Translations under genes and position numbers: made by a program
DNA from: Halomonas sp. SpR1
Lineage (GTDB): Bacteria > Pseudomonadota > Gammaproteobacteria > Pseudomonadales > Halomonadaceae
Reading direction: 5' to 3'
DNA: 64,000 nucleotides
Assembly (NCBI RefSeq): GCF_031010175.1
Contig: NZ_JAUAMB010000004.1
Location: 1-64,000 of the forward strand
Part shown: one piece after another, positions 33,877-45,632 of the stretch
How positions within the stretch are numbered: position 1 is the stretch's first letter
How the letters are laid out: every line of letters begins with the position of its first letter
Notes under the pieces: model-generated
What the model saw: the letters and a program-made list of their open reading frames with translations, nothing else
Told to the model about the DNA's origin: nothing
The model's database searches: none

Positions 33877-35252
33877 GCGGCCTCCTGTTTGGCGGCAAGC
33901 GCTTGATGAATGGCGTGGGCGGCCAGCTTGCCGTGCTGCACGGCCTGAACGGTAAGATCTTGGCCGGGTTTTATGCAGTCGCCACCGGCATACACATTGG
34001 GCAACGAGGTACGTAACATGTCATCCACGTAAATGCGTTCGCCGTCGCGAGCGAGCTCGGCGGCGGTGGCATCGCTAAGGCTTTCACCATCGAAGCCCTG
34101 GCCGATGGCTTTAAAGATGGCGTCAGCGGCAACCTCGAAAGTTTCCCCAGTGGTAGTTAAGCCGCCCGCTTGCTCGTGGGTCTTGGCAAAGCGCATGCCC
34201 GCTACACGGCCCTGGTCATCCAGCAGAATCTCGTCGGGCTGCGCCCAGGTGACCATACGCACACCGTTGGCCTTGGCGATCTCCTGCTCATGGTCGGTGG
34301 CGGACATCGCATCAACGCCGCGACGGTAGACCAGCGTTACTTCGTTGGCCCCCAGTCGAGCCATTTGGGTGGCCATATCGATAGCGGTATTGCCCGCGCC
34401 GATTACAAGGCAGCGTTTGGCTACCGCAAGGCTGCTCAGGTCGTCGGCTTGGCGCAGGGCCTTGATGTAGTCCACGGCAGGCATCAAACCGGGAGCTGCT
34501 TCCCCGGTTAGCCCCAAGGCGCGGCTGGTGCCCAGGCCTAAACCAAGAAACACGCTGTCGTACTGCTGGTGCAACGTGGCAAGTGCCAGGTTATCGCCTA
34601 GGCGCTGGCCATACTGGATGTCGATGCCGCCGATCTCTAATAAAAACTCCACCTCCTTGCGGGCGAAGTCATCGGTCATTTTGTAGCGGGCGATGCCGTA
34701 TTCGTTTAGCCCCCCAGGCTTCTGTTCAGCTTCAAAAATCGTCACCTGGTGGCCCAACATCGCGAGGCGGTGAGCGCAGGAGAGCCCCGCCGGCCCGGCA
34801 CCTACCACGGCAATATGACGGCCTGTGCTGGCGGAACGCTTAAAGGGGTGGCTAGCGAACTGCATATGATCCGTGGCGTAGCGTTGTAGCAAACCAATCA
34901 ACACCGGCTGGCACTCGGCGTCGTGGTTGCGCACGCAGCTGCGCTCACAGAGGATTTCAGTGGGGCATACCCGGGCGCAGCTGCCGCCTAGAATGTTGGC
35001 TTCCAGAATGGTTTCCGCCGCGCCGTTGATATTGTTTTCGCTGATCTGACGGATAAAGCTCGGGATGTCGATATCCGAGGGGCACGCCTCGACACAGGGC
35101 GCATCAAAGCAGTAAAGGCAGCGCTGGCTTTCAATCATCGCCTGGCGCGGGGTAAGCGGCGGATGTAGGTCGCTAAAATTGCTTTCCAGCGTCTGCGGGT
35201 CGTAGGTGCCGACCTCTTTTGCGCTGAGTAGATGATCAAGTGAATGAGTCAC
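33873..35252 (-). CDS. preT: NAD-dependent dihydropyrimidine dehydrogenase subunit PreT
   Basis: A 459-residue electron-input subunit. The N-terminal Fe-S region contains CLYCFDAPCVEACPSDI and CARVCPTEILCERSC. It is followed by an FAD site AVVGAGPAGLSCAHRLAMLG and an NAD site CLVIGAGNTAIDMATQMARLG, then YAGGDCIKPG near the C-terminus, as in the GltD-like flavoprotein family. It passes electrons from NAD(P)H to PreA. The start codon is GTG behind AGGAG. It is third in an operon of beta-ureidopropionase, dihydropyrimidinase, preT and preA. Confidence 0.94.
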   Translation of the reverse strand: MTHSLDHLLSAKEVGTYDPQTLESNFSDLHPPLTPRQAMIESQRCLYCFDAPCVEACPSDIDIPSFIRQISENNINGAAETILEANILGGSCARVCPTEILCERSCVRNHDAECQPVLIGLLQRYATDHMQFASHPFKRSASTGRHIAVVGAGPAGLSCAHRLAMLGHQVTIFEAEQKPGGLNEYGIARYKMTDDFARKEVEFLLEIGGIDIQYGQRLGDNLALATLHQQYDSVFLGLGLGTSRALGLTGEAAPGLMPAVDYIKALRQADDLSSLAVAKRCLVIGAGNTAIDMATQMARLGANEVTLVYRRGVDAMSATDHEQEIAKANGVRMVTWAQPDEILLDDQGRVAGMRFAKTHEQAGGLTTTGETFEVAADAIFKAIGQGFDGESLSDATAAELARDGERIYVDDMLRTSLPNVYAGGDCIKPGQDLTVQAVQHGKLAAHAIHQALAAKQEAA

Positions 35253-35293
35253 GGTCGTTTCTCCTGTTATTCTTTTAGGGCGCAGGCTTTGGG

Positions 35294-37628
<2,335 letters not shown>

Positions 37629-38207
37629 GAGACGCTCCCTCTTATTGTGGGTGTGTGGCCTATGTTTGTAGTGTGCTTTTAACTAGTTTTATAAAGCTGA
37701 CGAAATAGACAGCTTTTGTTGAAAGTAGCGCTGGGAGGGTGGTTTTAGCAAGTCTTTAATAGCGATTTGTTAAATCGTGTTTAACTCTTTGAGTTTGTTT
37801 GTTTTTATTATTTTGGGTAGTGGTATTCACTTTTTTGGTGAACCCTTGCACCGTTTTGAATTTTCTGTTTTTAATTTTAAAATCATATAGTTATTTTGTT
37901 TATAATGGATGTGTGACGTGTTTTTTTGTTTAAAATTGGTGCAAATATTTTTTTTGATCTAGCTTTGTTTAATCGGGTTTTGTTTGAGGTGGATAGGCTG
38001 AAAAGGTAACAAGCTAACAATAAGATTGTTGTCTATAAAGACAGCTTTTTAATCAAAGAGTTAGTGGTTCTGCTTTTGTAGACAGGCACACTTATTGCTT
38101 TGTTTTTAAAAGCGATGATTTCTAAGAGCCATGATTTCTAAGCGTCTTTTTGAACAGCTCCACTGACCGTGGGAGTGATGGGCAACGCAATGCTGAGGAG
38201 ATATAAA
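37629..38207. promoter_or_regulatory. T-rich divergent regulatory region of the pyrimidine-catabolism genes
   Basis: A 579-base non-coding region with strikingly T-rich plus-strand composition. Repeated elements: tagacag at 37706-37712 and 38079-38085, with aagacag at 38038-38044; the 11-mer agacagctttt at 37707-37717 and 38039-38049; a palindrome tgtctataaagaca at 38030-38043; and direct copies of atgatttctaag at 38115-38126 and 38131-38142. These are candidate sites for the LysR regulator downstream or a global regulator. No RutR-like TTGACC-N-GGTCAA site was seen. Confidence 0.55.
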
Positions 38208-39725
38208 ATGACCGAAACAACCTCTCAGATGGTGGATCGAGGCGGACTGATAGAGCTTGATGTGGGGGACGATGTACGCAATAGCGCGCGCTTTAATGAG
38301 GATATTGCGCCTACCCAGGCCAGCGAGCGCACTTGGAGCAAGTGGAATATCGCGGCGCTGTGGGTAGGCATGTCGATCTGTGTACCCACCTACACACTAG
38401 GTGGGGTATTAACTGCCTACTTTGGCTTGAGCGTGGGGGAGGCTCTATTCGCCATTCTCTTGGCCAATGTGATCGTGTTGATTCCTCTTACGTTAAACGC
38501 CTTTCCTGGAACCAAGTTTGGCATCCCCTTCCCGGTCGTGCTGCGCTCATCGTTCGGTATTTTAGGCTCTAACGTACCCTGTCTGGTGCGCGCTTTGGTG
38601 GGCTGCGGCTGGTTTGGTATTCAAACCATGTTTGGCGGGTTGGCGATTCATCTGCTGCTCTTGGAATTGATACCCGCCTGGGCAACGCTGGGCGGCGTCG
38701 GCGAAGTGATCGGCTTTTTTGTCTTCGGCGCGATGAATCTCTACGTGGTGATTCGTGGGGCAGAGTCGATTAAATGGCTAGAGACGCTGGCGGCGCCGCT
38801 GCTGCTTGCCGTGGGGCTTGGTCTGATGGTGTGGGCATGGCCGCATATGTCGATGACCGAGCTGCTGGCGCAGCCGCCATCACGGCCTGAAGGGGCGTCT
38901 GTTTACGGTTATTTCTTCGCCGGCCTAACCGCCATGGTGGGTTTTTGGGCCACGCTATCGCTGAATATTCCCGATTTTAGTCGTTTTGCCAAAAGCCAAA
39001 AGGATCAGATTGTTGGCCAGGTGATTGGATTGCCGCTAACGATGTTTTTCTTTGCCGCGCTTGGTGTGGTGCTAACCGCTGCTTCTGAATCGTTGGTCGG
39101 TCAAACGATCGCTGATCCTGTGAATCTGATTGGGATGATTAATAGCCCTTTCTGGGTAGTGCTAGCGATGCTGTTGATTATTATCGCAACCCTCTCTACG
39201 AATACGGCCGCTAATATCGTCTCTCCCACCAACGATTTCCAAAATATAGCCCCCAAATTTATTAATCAGACCCGCGGCGTGCTTTTAACGGGGGCTGTGG
39301 GTGTGCTGTTGATGGCCTACGACCTGTTGCAAAAATCGGGTGTTATCCCTTCAGGGGTTTCTCTTGAGCAGATGTACTCTAACTGGTTACTGGGTTACTC
39401 CAGCCTGTTGGGCCCCATTGCGGGCATTATGGCGGTGGATTACTTCCTGATTAAAAAGCAGCGTTTGGATATACCCAGCCTGTACATGGATAGCCATGCC
39501 TATCCTGCTGTAAATATCGCCGGTTTCATCGCCTTCGGTGTGCCTGTGGCGCTTACCTTGCTATCACTGTTAACCGGCACTATGAACTGGTTCTACGACT
39601 ACGGGTGGTTTACCGGATCGGCGCTGGGGGCCATCATTTATTTTGTCGCAAGCCAAGTGCTGTCTTCTTCGTCACAGGTGGGGCCTGCACCGGTCATAGC
39701 CAGCGAGGCTATGAAGCAGCGTTAA
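38208..39725 (+). CDS. NCS1-family pyrimidine/hydantoin/allantoin-type transporter
   Basis: A 505-residue NCS1 permease with about twelve transmembrane segments. Typical segments: WSKWNIAALWVGMSICVPTY, FGIPFPVVLRSSFGILGSNVP, RALVGCGWFGIQTMFGG and FSRFAKSQKDQIVGQ, as in uracil/allantoin/hydantoin permeases. Its placement opposite the dihydropyrimidine pathway suggests uptake of uracil, thymine or dihydropyrimidines. The ATG at 38208 with gaggag upstream is used. The gene is convergent with a LysR gene 29 bases away. Confidence 0.9.
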   Translation: MTETTSQMVDRGGLIELDVGDDVRNSARFNEDIAPTQASERTWSKWNIAALWVGMSICVPTYTLGGVLTAYFGLSVGEALFAILLANVIVLIPLTLNAFPGTKFGIPFPVVLRSSFGILGSNVPCLVRALVGCGWFGIQTMFGGLAIHLLLLELIPAWATLGGVGEVIGFFVFGAMNLYVVIRGAESIKWLETLAAPLLLAVGLGLMVWAWPHMSMTELLAQPPSRPEGASVYGYFFAGLTAMVGFWATLSLNIPDFSRFAKSQKDQIVGQVIGLPLTMFFFAALGVVLTAASESLVGQTIADPVNLIGMINSPFWVVLAMLLIIIATLSTNTAANIVSPTNDFQNIAPKFINQTRGVLLTGAVGVLLMAYDLLQKSGVIPSGVSLEQMYSNWLLGYSSLLGPIAGIMAVDYFLIKKQRLDIPSLYMDSHAYPAVNIAGFIAFGVPVALTLLSLLTGTMNWFYDYGWFTGSALGAIIYFVASQVLSSSSQVGPAPVIASEAMKQR

Positions 39726-39754
39726 ATGTTCAGCCTGACTTCATTTTCCTGGGA

Positions 39755-40657
39755 TTAGCTGCTCTTGATGAAACGTAAGAACGCATCAACAACGCGGTTG
39801 GGGCGGCGGTCATGACGGGTAATCAGTACAAAGGGGATGCGGTAGTGTTGCGTGTTGGTATGCAGCGCCCGCATCTTGCCTGCGGCCACCCACTGTGCTG
39901 CGACGTGCTCAGGCAGAAAGCCGATAAAACGCCCGGTCAGAATCAAAAAGGCGGCGCCTTCGCGGTCGGATGCCGAAGCGCGCAGGCTTAACGCATCATG
40001 CGCCTGACGCGCCTCAACCGGTAGCGGATAGCGTGGCGAAATAGCTGCGTGCTGGGCGATTTCCTCATAACTGAGCATATCATCATGCTGATTAAACAGC
40101 GGATGGCCTGCCGCGCAGTAAAGGTAGGATGGCTCATCATACAGGTGCCGCGCTTCTAAACTGGTGGGCAGGTTCACCGCAGGCACGACGCCGACGTGCA
40201 AGTGGCCATCCATAACACCCCTGATGACCGCGTCAGACGGCTCCATATGAATGTGTAGCGTTACCTCATGTTCCGGCGCGCTAAGCTCCGTCAATGCATT
40301 GGTGACATGCATGGCGGGCAGTGTCACCAGGTTATCGGTAATGCCTATATTCAGCTCGCCCTTGATGGTTTGATGCAGGGCGTTAACGTCACTTTTGAAG
40401 GTTTCCAGCGCGGTAAGTAGCGTTAATCCCGCCTGGTAAATCTCTTTACCCTCCTCGGTTAAACTAAACCCGCCACGCCCCCGTTGGCAGAGCGAGAAGC
40501 CCAGCCGCCCCTCCAGGTCGTTCATGTGCTGACTAATGGCCGAGCGACTAATGCCCAGCGTGGTTTCCGCTGCGGTAAAGCCGCCGCACTCAACGACTGT
40601 CTTAAAAATACGGATGAGACGTATCTCGTAGTCACTCATCTGGCCCAGCGATGCCAT
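39755..40657 (-). CDS. LysR-family transcriptional regulator
   Basis: A 300-residue LysR regulator. The helix-turn-helix is YEIRLIRIFKTVVECGGFTAAETTLGISRSAISQHM with the RLGFSLCQRGRGGFSLTEEGKE linker, followed by the periplasmic-binding-like effector domain (GELNIGITDNLVTLPAM). AGGGAA precedes the ATG at 40657; a second Met six codons on is possible. It lies next to the pyrimidine-catabolism transporter and is its most likely regulator, though it could also act on the divergent GGDEF-EAL gene. Confidence 0.9.
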   Translation of the reverse strand: MASLGQMSDYEIRLIRIFKTVVECGGFTAAETTLGISRSAISQHMNDLEGRLGFSLCQRGRGGFSLTEEGKEIYQAGLTLLTALETFKSDVNALHQTIKGELNIGITDNLVTLPAMHVTNALTELSAPEHEVTLHIHMEPSDAVIRGVMDGHLHVGVVPAVNLPTSLEARHLYDEPSYLYCAAGHPLFNQHDDMLSYEEIAQHAAISPRYPLPVEARQAHDALSLRASASDREGAAFLILTGRFIGFLPEHVAAQWVAAGKMRALHTNTQHYRIPFVLITRHDRRPNRVVDAFLRFIKSS

Positions 40658-40860
40658 AACAATTCCCTGGTAGTTGTCTATCGACGCATAACGTCACGCT
40701 TTTCAGTGTATTAACGGTGATAAAAACTGATATACATCCTAAAAGCGCCGCGGCACTATCGGACAAAGCGACGTGTCAGCGCGCGCTATGTATGGTTTGT
40801 GGTTACTTTTTACACTGTATCAGGTGTCCCGATGGGTTACCTGAATAAGGCTTCTGCGCG

Positions 40861-43569
40861 ATGTCTGTTACTTCCGTTAATATCAATGAGGGTGTGCTGA
40901 AGGCGACGAAGACCTACCGTCAGCAGCGCCGTCATGTGATTGCGTTATATCTGTTAGCACTGTGCGTTATGGTGGTGCTGTTTAGTTGGCTGCTTAGCGA
41001 ACAGCATAAGCAGGAAATTGAGGCCGCCGAGGTGCGTATTACCGCCCGTGCCAACGTGGTCACTGAGTGGGCAAAAGGCGTGTTCGCACAAAGCGGCCAA
41101 GCGCTGTTTGGGCTTGCGGAACTACTAGCTCTGCAAGGGATGCCCGATAAGGACAACGCCGAGGCGCTTCAGCGTTCATTAGAAAATTTGACCCGTTATG
41201 TTCCCATGGTGGATGAGATCGCTGTTCTGGGCCCTGATGGACGCGTGCTGGCGAGTGGCCGCGGTAACCGGAAAGCAGATACTGACATCAGCGATACCGT
41301 GTTTTTTAATGCCTTTAAGCACGCGGGGGAGACGGAATTGATTACCCCGCTTTACTGGTCTACCAGCGACCAACGCTACTATTTGTACCATGGCCGACGA
41401 TTGGAGACCTCCACCGGCGAGTTTGCCGGCGTGGTGATCTCCAGCATTGTGCCTGAAGTATTTGCCGACGCGCTTGAGCAGATGAGTGTCTACGATGGTG
41501 AAAGTATTGCTCTGGTCGACCCCAGCTTAAAATTGATTGCCCGCTACCCGATACCAGAAGCGCAATTTACCACCGGCAGTCAAATTGAGAGCCCAGAAAC
41601 GACTGCGTGGCTCGCCCGTGGCGAGACTACTTGGTCAATCAATTTTGACTCACCTATCGATGGCCGTAAGCGGCTGTTTCGTATGCTCAGGGTCGGCGAG
41701 TATCCGATGCTGGCCGTGGTCGGAGTTGACCTCCATGAGTTGCTTTCCGCGTGGCGACAGCGCGCTTTTATTTTAATACTGGTGACGGCAGTGATTGCCC
41801 TGCTGGGCGCTTGGGGGGCACGCCACTACCTGAACCGTTTAGCGTTAGCACATCAACTGCGCCAGCGTATCGAGGAGCGGGAACAGGCACGTGCCGAGGC
41901 GCAAATCGCCGCTGCCGCTTTCCAAACACACTTAGGTATTCTGATTACCGATCCACAGGGCACCATTCTCAAGGTTAACGAGACCTTTAGCCGTATTACC
42001 GGCTATAGCGAAGCCGAGATAGTGGGAAGCAACCCACGCATGTTCAATTCTGGCTTACAAAACTCAGCCTTTTATCGCCGTTTATGGAAGCGTGTTATCA
42101 AAACCGGTAACTGGGAAGGCGAGATATGGAACCAGCGTAAGAATGGTGAACTGTTTCCCGAGTGGCTAACCATAAGCGCTGTCTACAGTGATGAGGGCAC
42201 CTTAACTCACTACGTGGCCACCATGAGTGATATCAGCGAGCGTAAAGCCGCTGAGCAGGAGATTCATCAGTTGGCGTTTTATGACACCCTAACCGGGTTG
42301 GCGAACCGGCGGCTGTTCATGGATCGTATGGGCTCTGCTCTCAAGGAGCTCCAACGCCATCAGCGGTGTGGCGCTCTACTGTTTATCGATATCGATAACT
42401 TTAAGCAAATCAATGACACTCTGGGTCACTATGCGGGAGACCAGGTGTTACAGAGCGTTGCAAGACGGATGGGCCAAATGTTGCGCGATACCGACACCTT
42501 GGCGCGCCTGGGGAGCGATGAGTTTGCGGTATTAATTGAAGGTGTTGATAGTAATTACGCCCAAACTACCCGGCTTGCAGAGCGTATCGCGCATAAATTG
42601 CTGGCAACCCTAAATACGCCAATCACCCTTGCCGAAGAGGGTGTTACGGTGACGGGGAGTATCGGCATCGCGATTATGGCGAGCAATGAGTACAGCGTTG
42701 ATGATTATCTGCAGCAGGTGGATATGGCGCTTTTTCAGGCCAAGAGTAACGGACGCCATGGCGTGTGCTTTTTTGATCCCTCAATGCAGGCTGCGCTACT
42801 GGCCCATGTAAAATTAGAGGCGGATCTACGCCAAGCCCAGGTTTACCAGCAGTGGCAGCTTTATTATCAGCCCCAGGTGGATCACCACGGCAGAATTACC
42901 GGCGTGGAAGCGCTACTGCGCTGGCATCATCCCGAACGCGGTATGGTCTCGCCGGGTGATTTCATTCCGTTGTTAGAAAACACTGGGCTAATAAACGATG
43001 TGGGCGAATGGGTATTGGAGGACGCCTGCTATCAATTAGCACGTTGGGCGCAGCACCCTCGACTAAGTCAATTGACCATATCGGTGAATATCAGTCCGCT
43101 CCAGTTTCGCGATGAGCAATTTCTGTCCCGAGTCGAGGGGGTTTTTGCGCGTACCCAGCCGCCCCTGCAGCAGCTAAAGCTGGAAGTGACCGAGTCACTG
43201 TTTGTGGAAGCGCGGGATGACGCGCGGGATAAAATGCTCACCCTTAAAGCGCGGGGTGTACGCTTCTCGCTGGATGATTTCGGCACCGGTTACTCGTCAC
43301 TGGCTTATTTAGCCCAACTGCCGCTGGATCAGCTTAAAATCGACCAATCCTTTGTCCAGCAGGTGCTTGATAGTCAGGCTAACGCGGCGATTGTGGAGAG
43401 TACTATTGCCCTGGCAGAGAGCCTCAATCTAGAGGTCATAGCGGAAGGAGTAGAGACCAAGGCGCAGCAAGCATGGCTACTGGCCCACGACTGCCACGCC
43501 TACCAAGGCTATCTGTTTGGGCGTCCGGTCGCCGCAGCGGCCATTGAGAGGTTGGTTATTGGCGATTAA
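40861..43569 (+). CDS. Membrane cyclic-di-GMP phosphodiesterase with periplasmic sensor, PAS, degenerate GGDEF and EAL domains
   Basis: A 902-residue protein. A transmembrane helix near 25-48, a periplasmic Cache-type sensor (about 50-298), a second helix near 300-320, PAS (about 345-465), GGDEF (about 470-630) and EAL (about 645-895). The cyclase site reads GSDEF (551-555), degenerate at the second glycine, while the I-site RDTD (542-545) is kept. All EAL catalytic positions are present: EALLRW (Glu683), SVNIS, LEVTES, LDDFGTGYSSL, LKIDQ, AEGVE, and QGYLFGRP. So it likely degrades c-di-GMP, with GGDEF as a regulatory nucleotide site. Its stop overlaps the convergent CobW gene stop. Confidence 0.92.
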   Translation: MSVTSVNINEGVLKATKTYRQQRRHVIALYLLALCVMVVLFSWLLSEQHKQEIEAAEVRITARANVVTEWAKGVFAQSGQALFGLAELLALQGMPDKDNAEALQRSLENLTRYVPMVDEIAVLGPDGRVLASGRGNRKADTDISDTVFFNAFKHAGETELITPLYWSTSDQRYYLYHGRRLETSTGEFAGVVISSIVPEVFADALEQMSVYDGESIALVDPSLKLIARYPIPEAQFTTGSQIESPETTAWLARGETTWSINFDSPIDGRKRLFRMLRVGEYPMLAVVGVDLHELLSAWRQRAFILILVTAVIALLGAWGARHYLNRLALAHQLRQRIEEREQARAEAQIAAAAFQTHLGILITDPQGTILKVNETFSRITGYSEAEIVGSNPRMFNSGLQNSAFYRRLWKRVIKTGNWEGEIWNQRKNGELFPEWLTISAVYSDEGTLTHYVATMSDISERKAAEQEIHQLAFYDTLTGLANRRLFMDRMGSALKELQRHQRCGALLFIDIDNFKQINDTLGHYAGDQVLQSVARRMGQMLRDTDTLARLGSDEFAVLIEGVDSNYAQTTRLAERIAHKLLATLNTPITLAEEGVTVTGSIGIAIMASNEYSVDDYLQQVDMALFQAKSNGRHGVCFFDPSMQAALLAHVKLEADLRQAQVYQQWQLYYQPQVDHHGRITGVEALLRWHHPERGMVSPGDFIPLLENTGLINDVGEWVLEDACYQLARWAQHPRLSQLTISVNISPLQFRDEQFLSRVEGVFARTQPPLQQLKLEVTESLFVEARDDARDKMLTLKARGVRFSLDDFGTGYSSLAYLAQLPLDQLKIDQSFVQQVLDSQANAAIVESTIALAESLNLEVIAEGVETKAQQAWLLAHDCHAYQGYLFGRPVAAAAIERLVIGD

Positions 43570-44588
43570 CCCAGTGTTAGCGAGCAGAGCCGACCTTCTA
43601 TATCGATAGCGGGGGCGGTATCGGGAAGGATAACTTCCAGCCGGGAGTCTTGCCGCCAGGCGCTGGTTTCGATGCTTAAGGCGCCATCAGCGCGGTTAAG
43701 TCGTTTCCAGCCGCTATCAGTATGAAACACGCCTTTAATGCGCGCTTGCTGGGGCAGTTCTCCCAAACAGTTGGCTAGGCGATCCAGGTCAAAGCGCTCG
43801 CTTGGGTGCCAACGCAACCCCGTACTGGTGTAACCCAGCGAGGTGCCGGTTTCGCGCTGAGGCTTGCCGGGAGGGGGAGGGAAGTCAAAAAACGTGCCCT
43901 CCAGGCTGGGTGTTGCCGCCAACTGTTGATGGCTGACGGGGACGCTGATATCCCTCGCTTCAGCGCTTCCACTGTGCATCAATAGTGCCAGTGGCAGTTC
44001 GCCTTGAGTCGCCTCCTGCACCCATTTGCGCGGCGGCCAGCGCTCAGCCACGAAAGCGTGGGCAGCGCTGCGCTGTTCGGGCGTGCTCTGGTCGAGCATG
44101 GTGAGCGCTACGGCGTCTGCCATATCGAGCTGGTCGCGGAAGGTGTCGTGCTGCAGGGCGCGGGTGTCGTCCATTCGTCGTGGGTCGAGGGTAGCAATAA
44201 TATCGCGCACTTCCACCACCTCATGAAAGGCTTCGCCGCGCAGGAGATCCAGCAGGCCGGCCGGGTGGCCAAGGCCAGAGGGCTCGATAATTACCCGGTC
44301 GGGTTTGCTGCGGGCGAGTAGATTGACCAGCGCCGCTTGCAGCACAAAAGCGAGCTGGCAGCACAGACAGCCGCCTGGCAGGCCTTTCACCACCACATCG
44401 TCACGGGCGTCAAACATAGCTTGGTCAATACCGATTTGACCAAATTCGTTGACCAGGATGGCCCACTTTTCATCCACAGGCTTCTGCTCAATCAGGCTGT
44501 GGATAAGCGTGGTTTTACCGCTACCAAGAAAACCGGTAATGATATGCACCGGCACTTTTCGCGTGGTCTTTCTTTCTGACCCAGCCAA
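43566..44588 (-). CDS. CobW/COG0523-family GTPase in the molybdenum-cofactor operon
   Basis: A 340-residue G3E-family P-loop GTPase. Walker A is ITGFLGSGKTTLIHS at about residues 16-30. The metal-binding CxCC motif is GGCLCCQLA, followed by the CobW C-terminal domain (TSLGYTSTGLRWHPSERFDLDRL). These proteins are metal chaperones for zinc, cobalt or other metals. It follows moaA by three bases and appears to start with TTG in reach of an AGGGGG site inside the moaA end, indicating coupled translation. A role in metal supply to the formate dehydrogenase system is inference from context. Confidence 0.87.
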   Translation of the reverse strand: MAGSERKTTRKVPVHIITGFLGSGKTTLIHSLIEQKPVDEKWAILVNEFGQIGIDQAMFDARDDVVVKGLPGGCLCCQLAFVLQAALVNLLARSKPDRVIIEPSGLGHPAGLLDLLRGEAFHEVVEVRDIIATLDPRRMDDTRALQHDTFRDQLDMADAVALTMLDQSTPEQRSAAHAFVAERWPPRKWVQEATQGELPLALLMHSGSAEARDISVPVSHQQLAATPSLEGTFFDFPPPPGKPQRETGTSLGYTSTGLRWHPSERFDLDRLANCLGELPQQARIKGVFHTDSGWKRLNRADGALSIETSAWRQDSRLEVILPDTAPAIDIEGRLCSLTLG

Positions 44589-44591
44589 CGC

Positions 44592-45632
44592 CTAGCCCCC
44601 TGTCATATTCATAAAGCGTACTACCTGCACATCGCCATCGGTAGTGAAGTGGTGGCGCTCCGGCTTAAGCGGCAGGGCGTTGATAATAGCCTCTTTCAGC
44701 GCCTGCATATTACCGGGTTGGCGGCGCAGCACAGCGCGCAAATCCACCGAGTGTTCGTTGCCTAGACAGAGCAGCAAACGGCCTTCCACGGTCACCCGTA
44801 CCCGGTTGCAGGTATCACAAAAATTGTGGCTATGGGGGGAGATAAAGCCTACCCGACTGTCGCTATCCGCCATTTTGAAGTAGCGAGACGGCCCAGGAGT
44901 GGTTTCGGTCGTGGGAATCAACGGGTAGCGGGACTCAATCAGCGTCTGTACGTCATCGCTGGAGTAAAAGGTTTCCGCCCGAGAGTGGTCGGAAACGTCG
45001 CCCAGCGGCATCTCTTCGATAAAGCTAATATCGAGATTTTCCTGACGGGCGAAGGTGACCAGGTCGATGACTTCGTCGTCGTTGCGGCCTTTCAAAATCA
45101 CCGCATTAAGCTTGATACGCTTAAAGCCCGCTTCCTGGGCGGCGTGAATGCCGTCGATCACCTTGGCTAGATCACCGGTACGGGTGAGTTGCCTAAAGCG
45201 CTCCGCATCCAGTGAATCCAGGCTGATATTCAGCCGCCGTAGGCCGCTGGCGTAAAGCTGCTTGGCGTGCTTGCGCAGGCTGGCGCCGTTGGTGGTCATG
45301 GTGAAGTCATTAAGGCCTGGCATGGCGCCAATCTCATCGACAAGTTGCTCAATGCCGCGACGTACCAGTGGCTCGCCCCCGGTAAGGCGAATCTTCTCAA
45401 CCCCAAGCTCGGTGAAGGCGCGCGCTACCATGGCGATCTCTTCCAGCGTCAGTACCTGGGCGCGGGGCAGAAAGGTCATCTCCTCGCTCATGCAGTACAC
45501 GCAGCGAAAATCGCAGCGATCGGTGACCGAGATGCGCACGTAACTAATGCGCCGACCAAAGTCGTCGATCAGTTGCTGGTTAGCCAGCGGCTGAGACTGT
45601 TGATGTGCGGTTCGTTGCTCGCTCATAGCCAT
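44592..45632 (-). CDS. moaA: GTP 3',8-cyclase (molybdenum cofactor biosynthesis protein A)
   Basis: MoaA is the radical-SAM enzyme for the first step from GTP to cyclic pyranopterin monophosphate (with MoaC). The 346-residue protein has the SAM cluster motif CDFRCVYC, the [12 protein letters not shown] segment, the second cluster in [20 protein letters not shown], and the C-terminal di-glycine (MNMTGG) needed for activity. It overlaps the moeA end. The second in-frame ATG (45626) overlaps the moeA stop as ATGA and may be the true start. MoaC, MoaD and MoaE are not encoded here. Confidence 0.95.
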   Translation of the reverse strand: MAMSEQRTAHQQSQPLANQQLIDDFGRRISYVRISVTDRCDFRCVYCMSEEMTFLPRAQVLTLEEIAMVARAFTELGVEKIRLTGGEPLVRRGIEQLVDEIGAMPGLNDFTMTTNGASLRKHAKQLYASGLRRLNISLDSLDAERFRQLTRTGDLAKVIDGIHAAQEAGFKRIKLNAVILKGRNDDEVIDLVTFARQENLDISFIEEMPLGDVSDHSRAETFYSSDDVQTLIESRYPLIPTTETTPGPSRYFKMADSDSRVGFISPHSHNFCDTCNRVRVTVEGRLLLCLGNEHSVDLRAVLRRQPGNMQALKEAIINALPLKPERHHFTTDGDVQVVRFMNMTGG

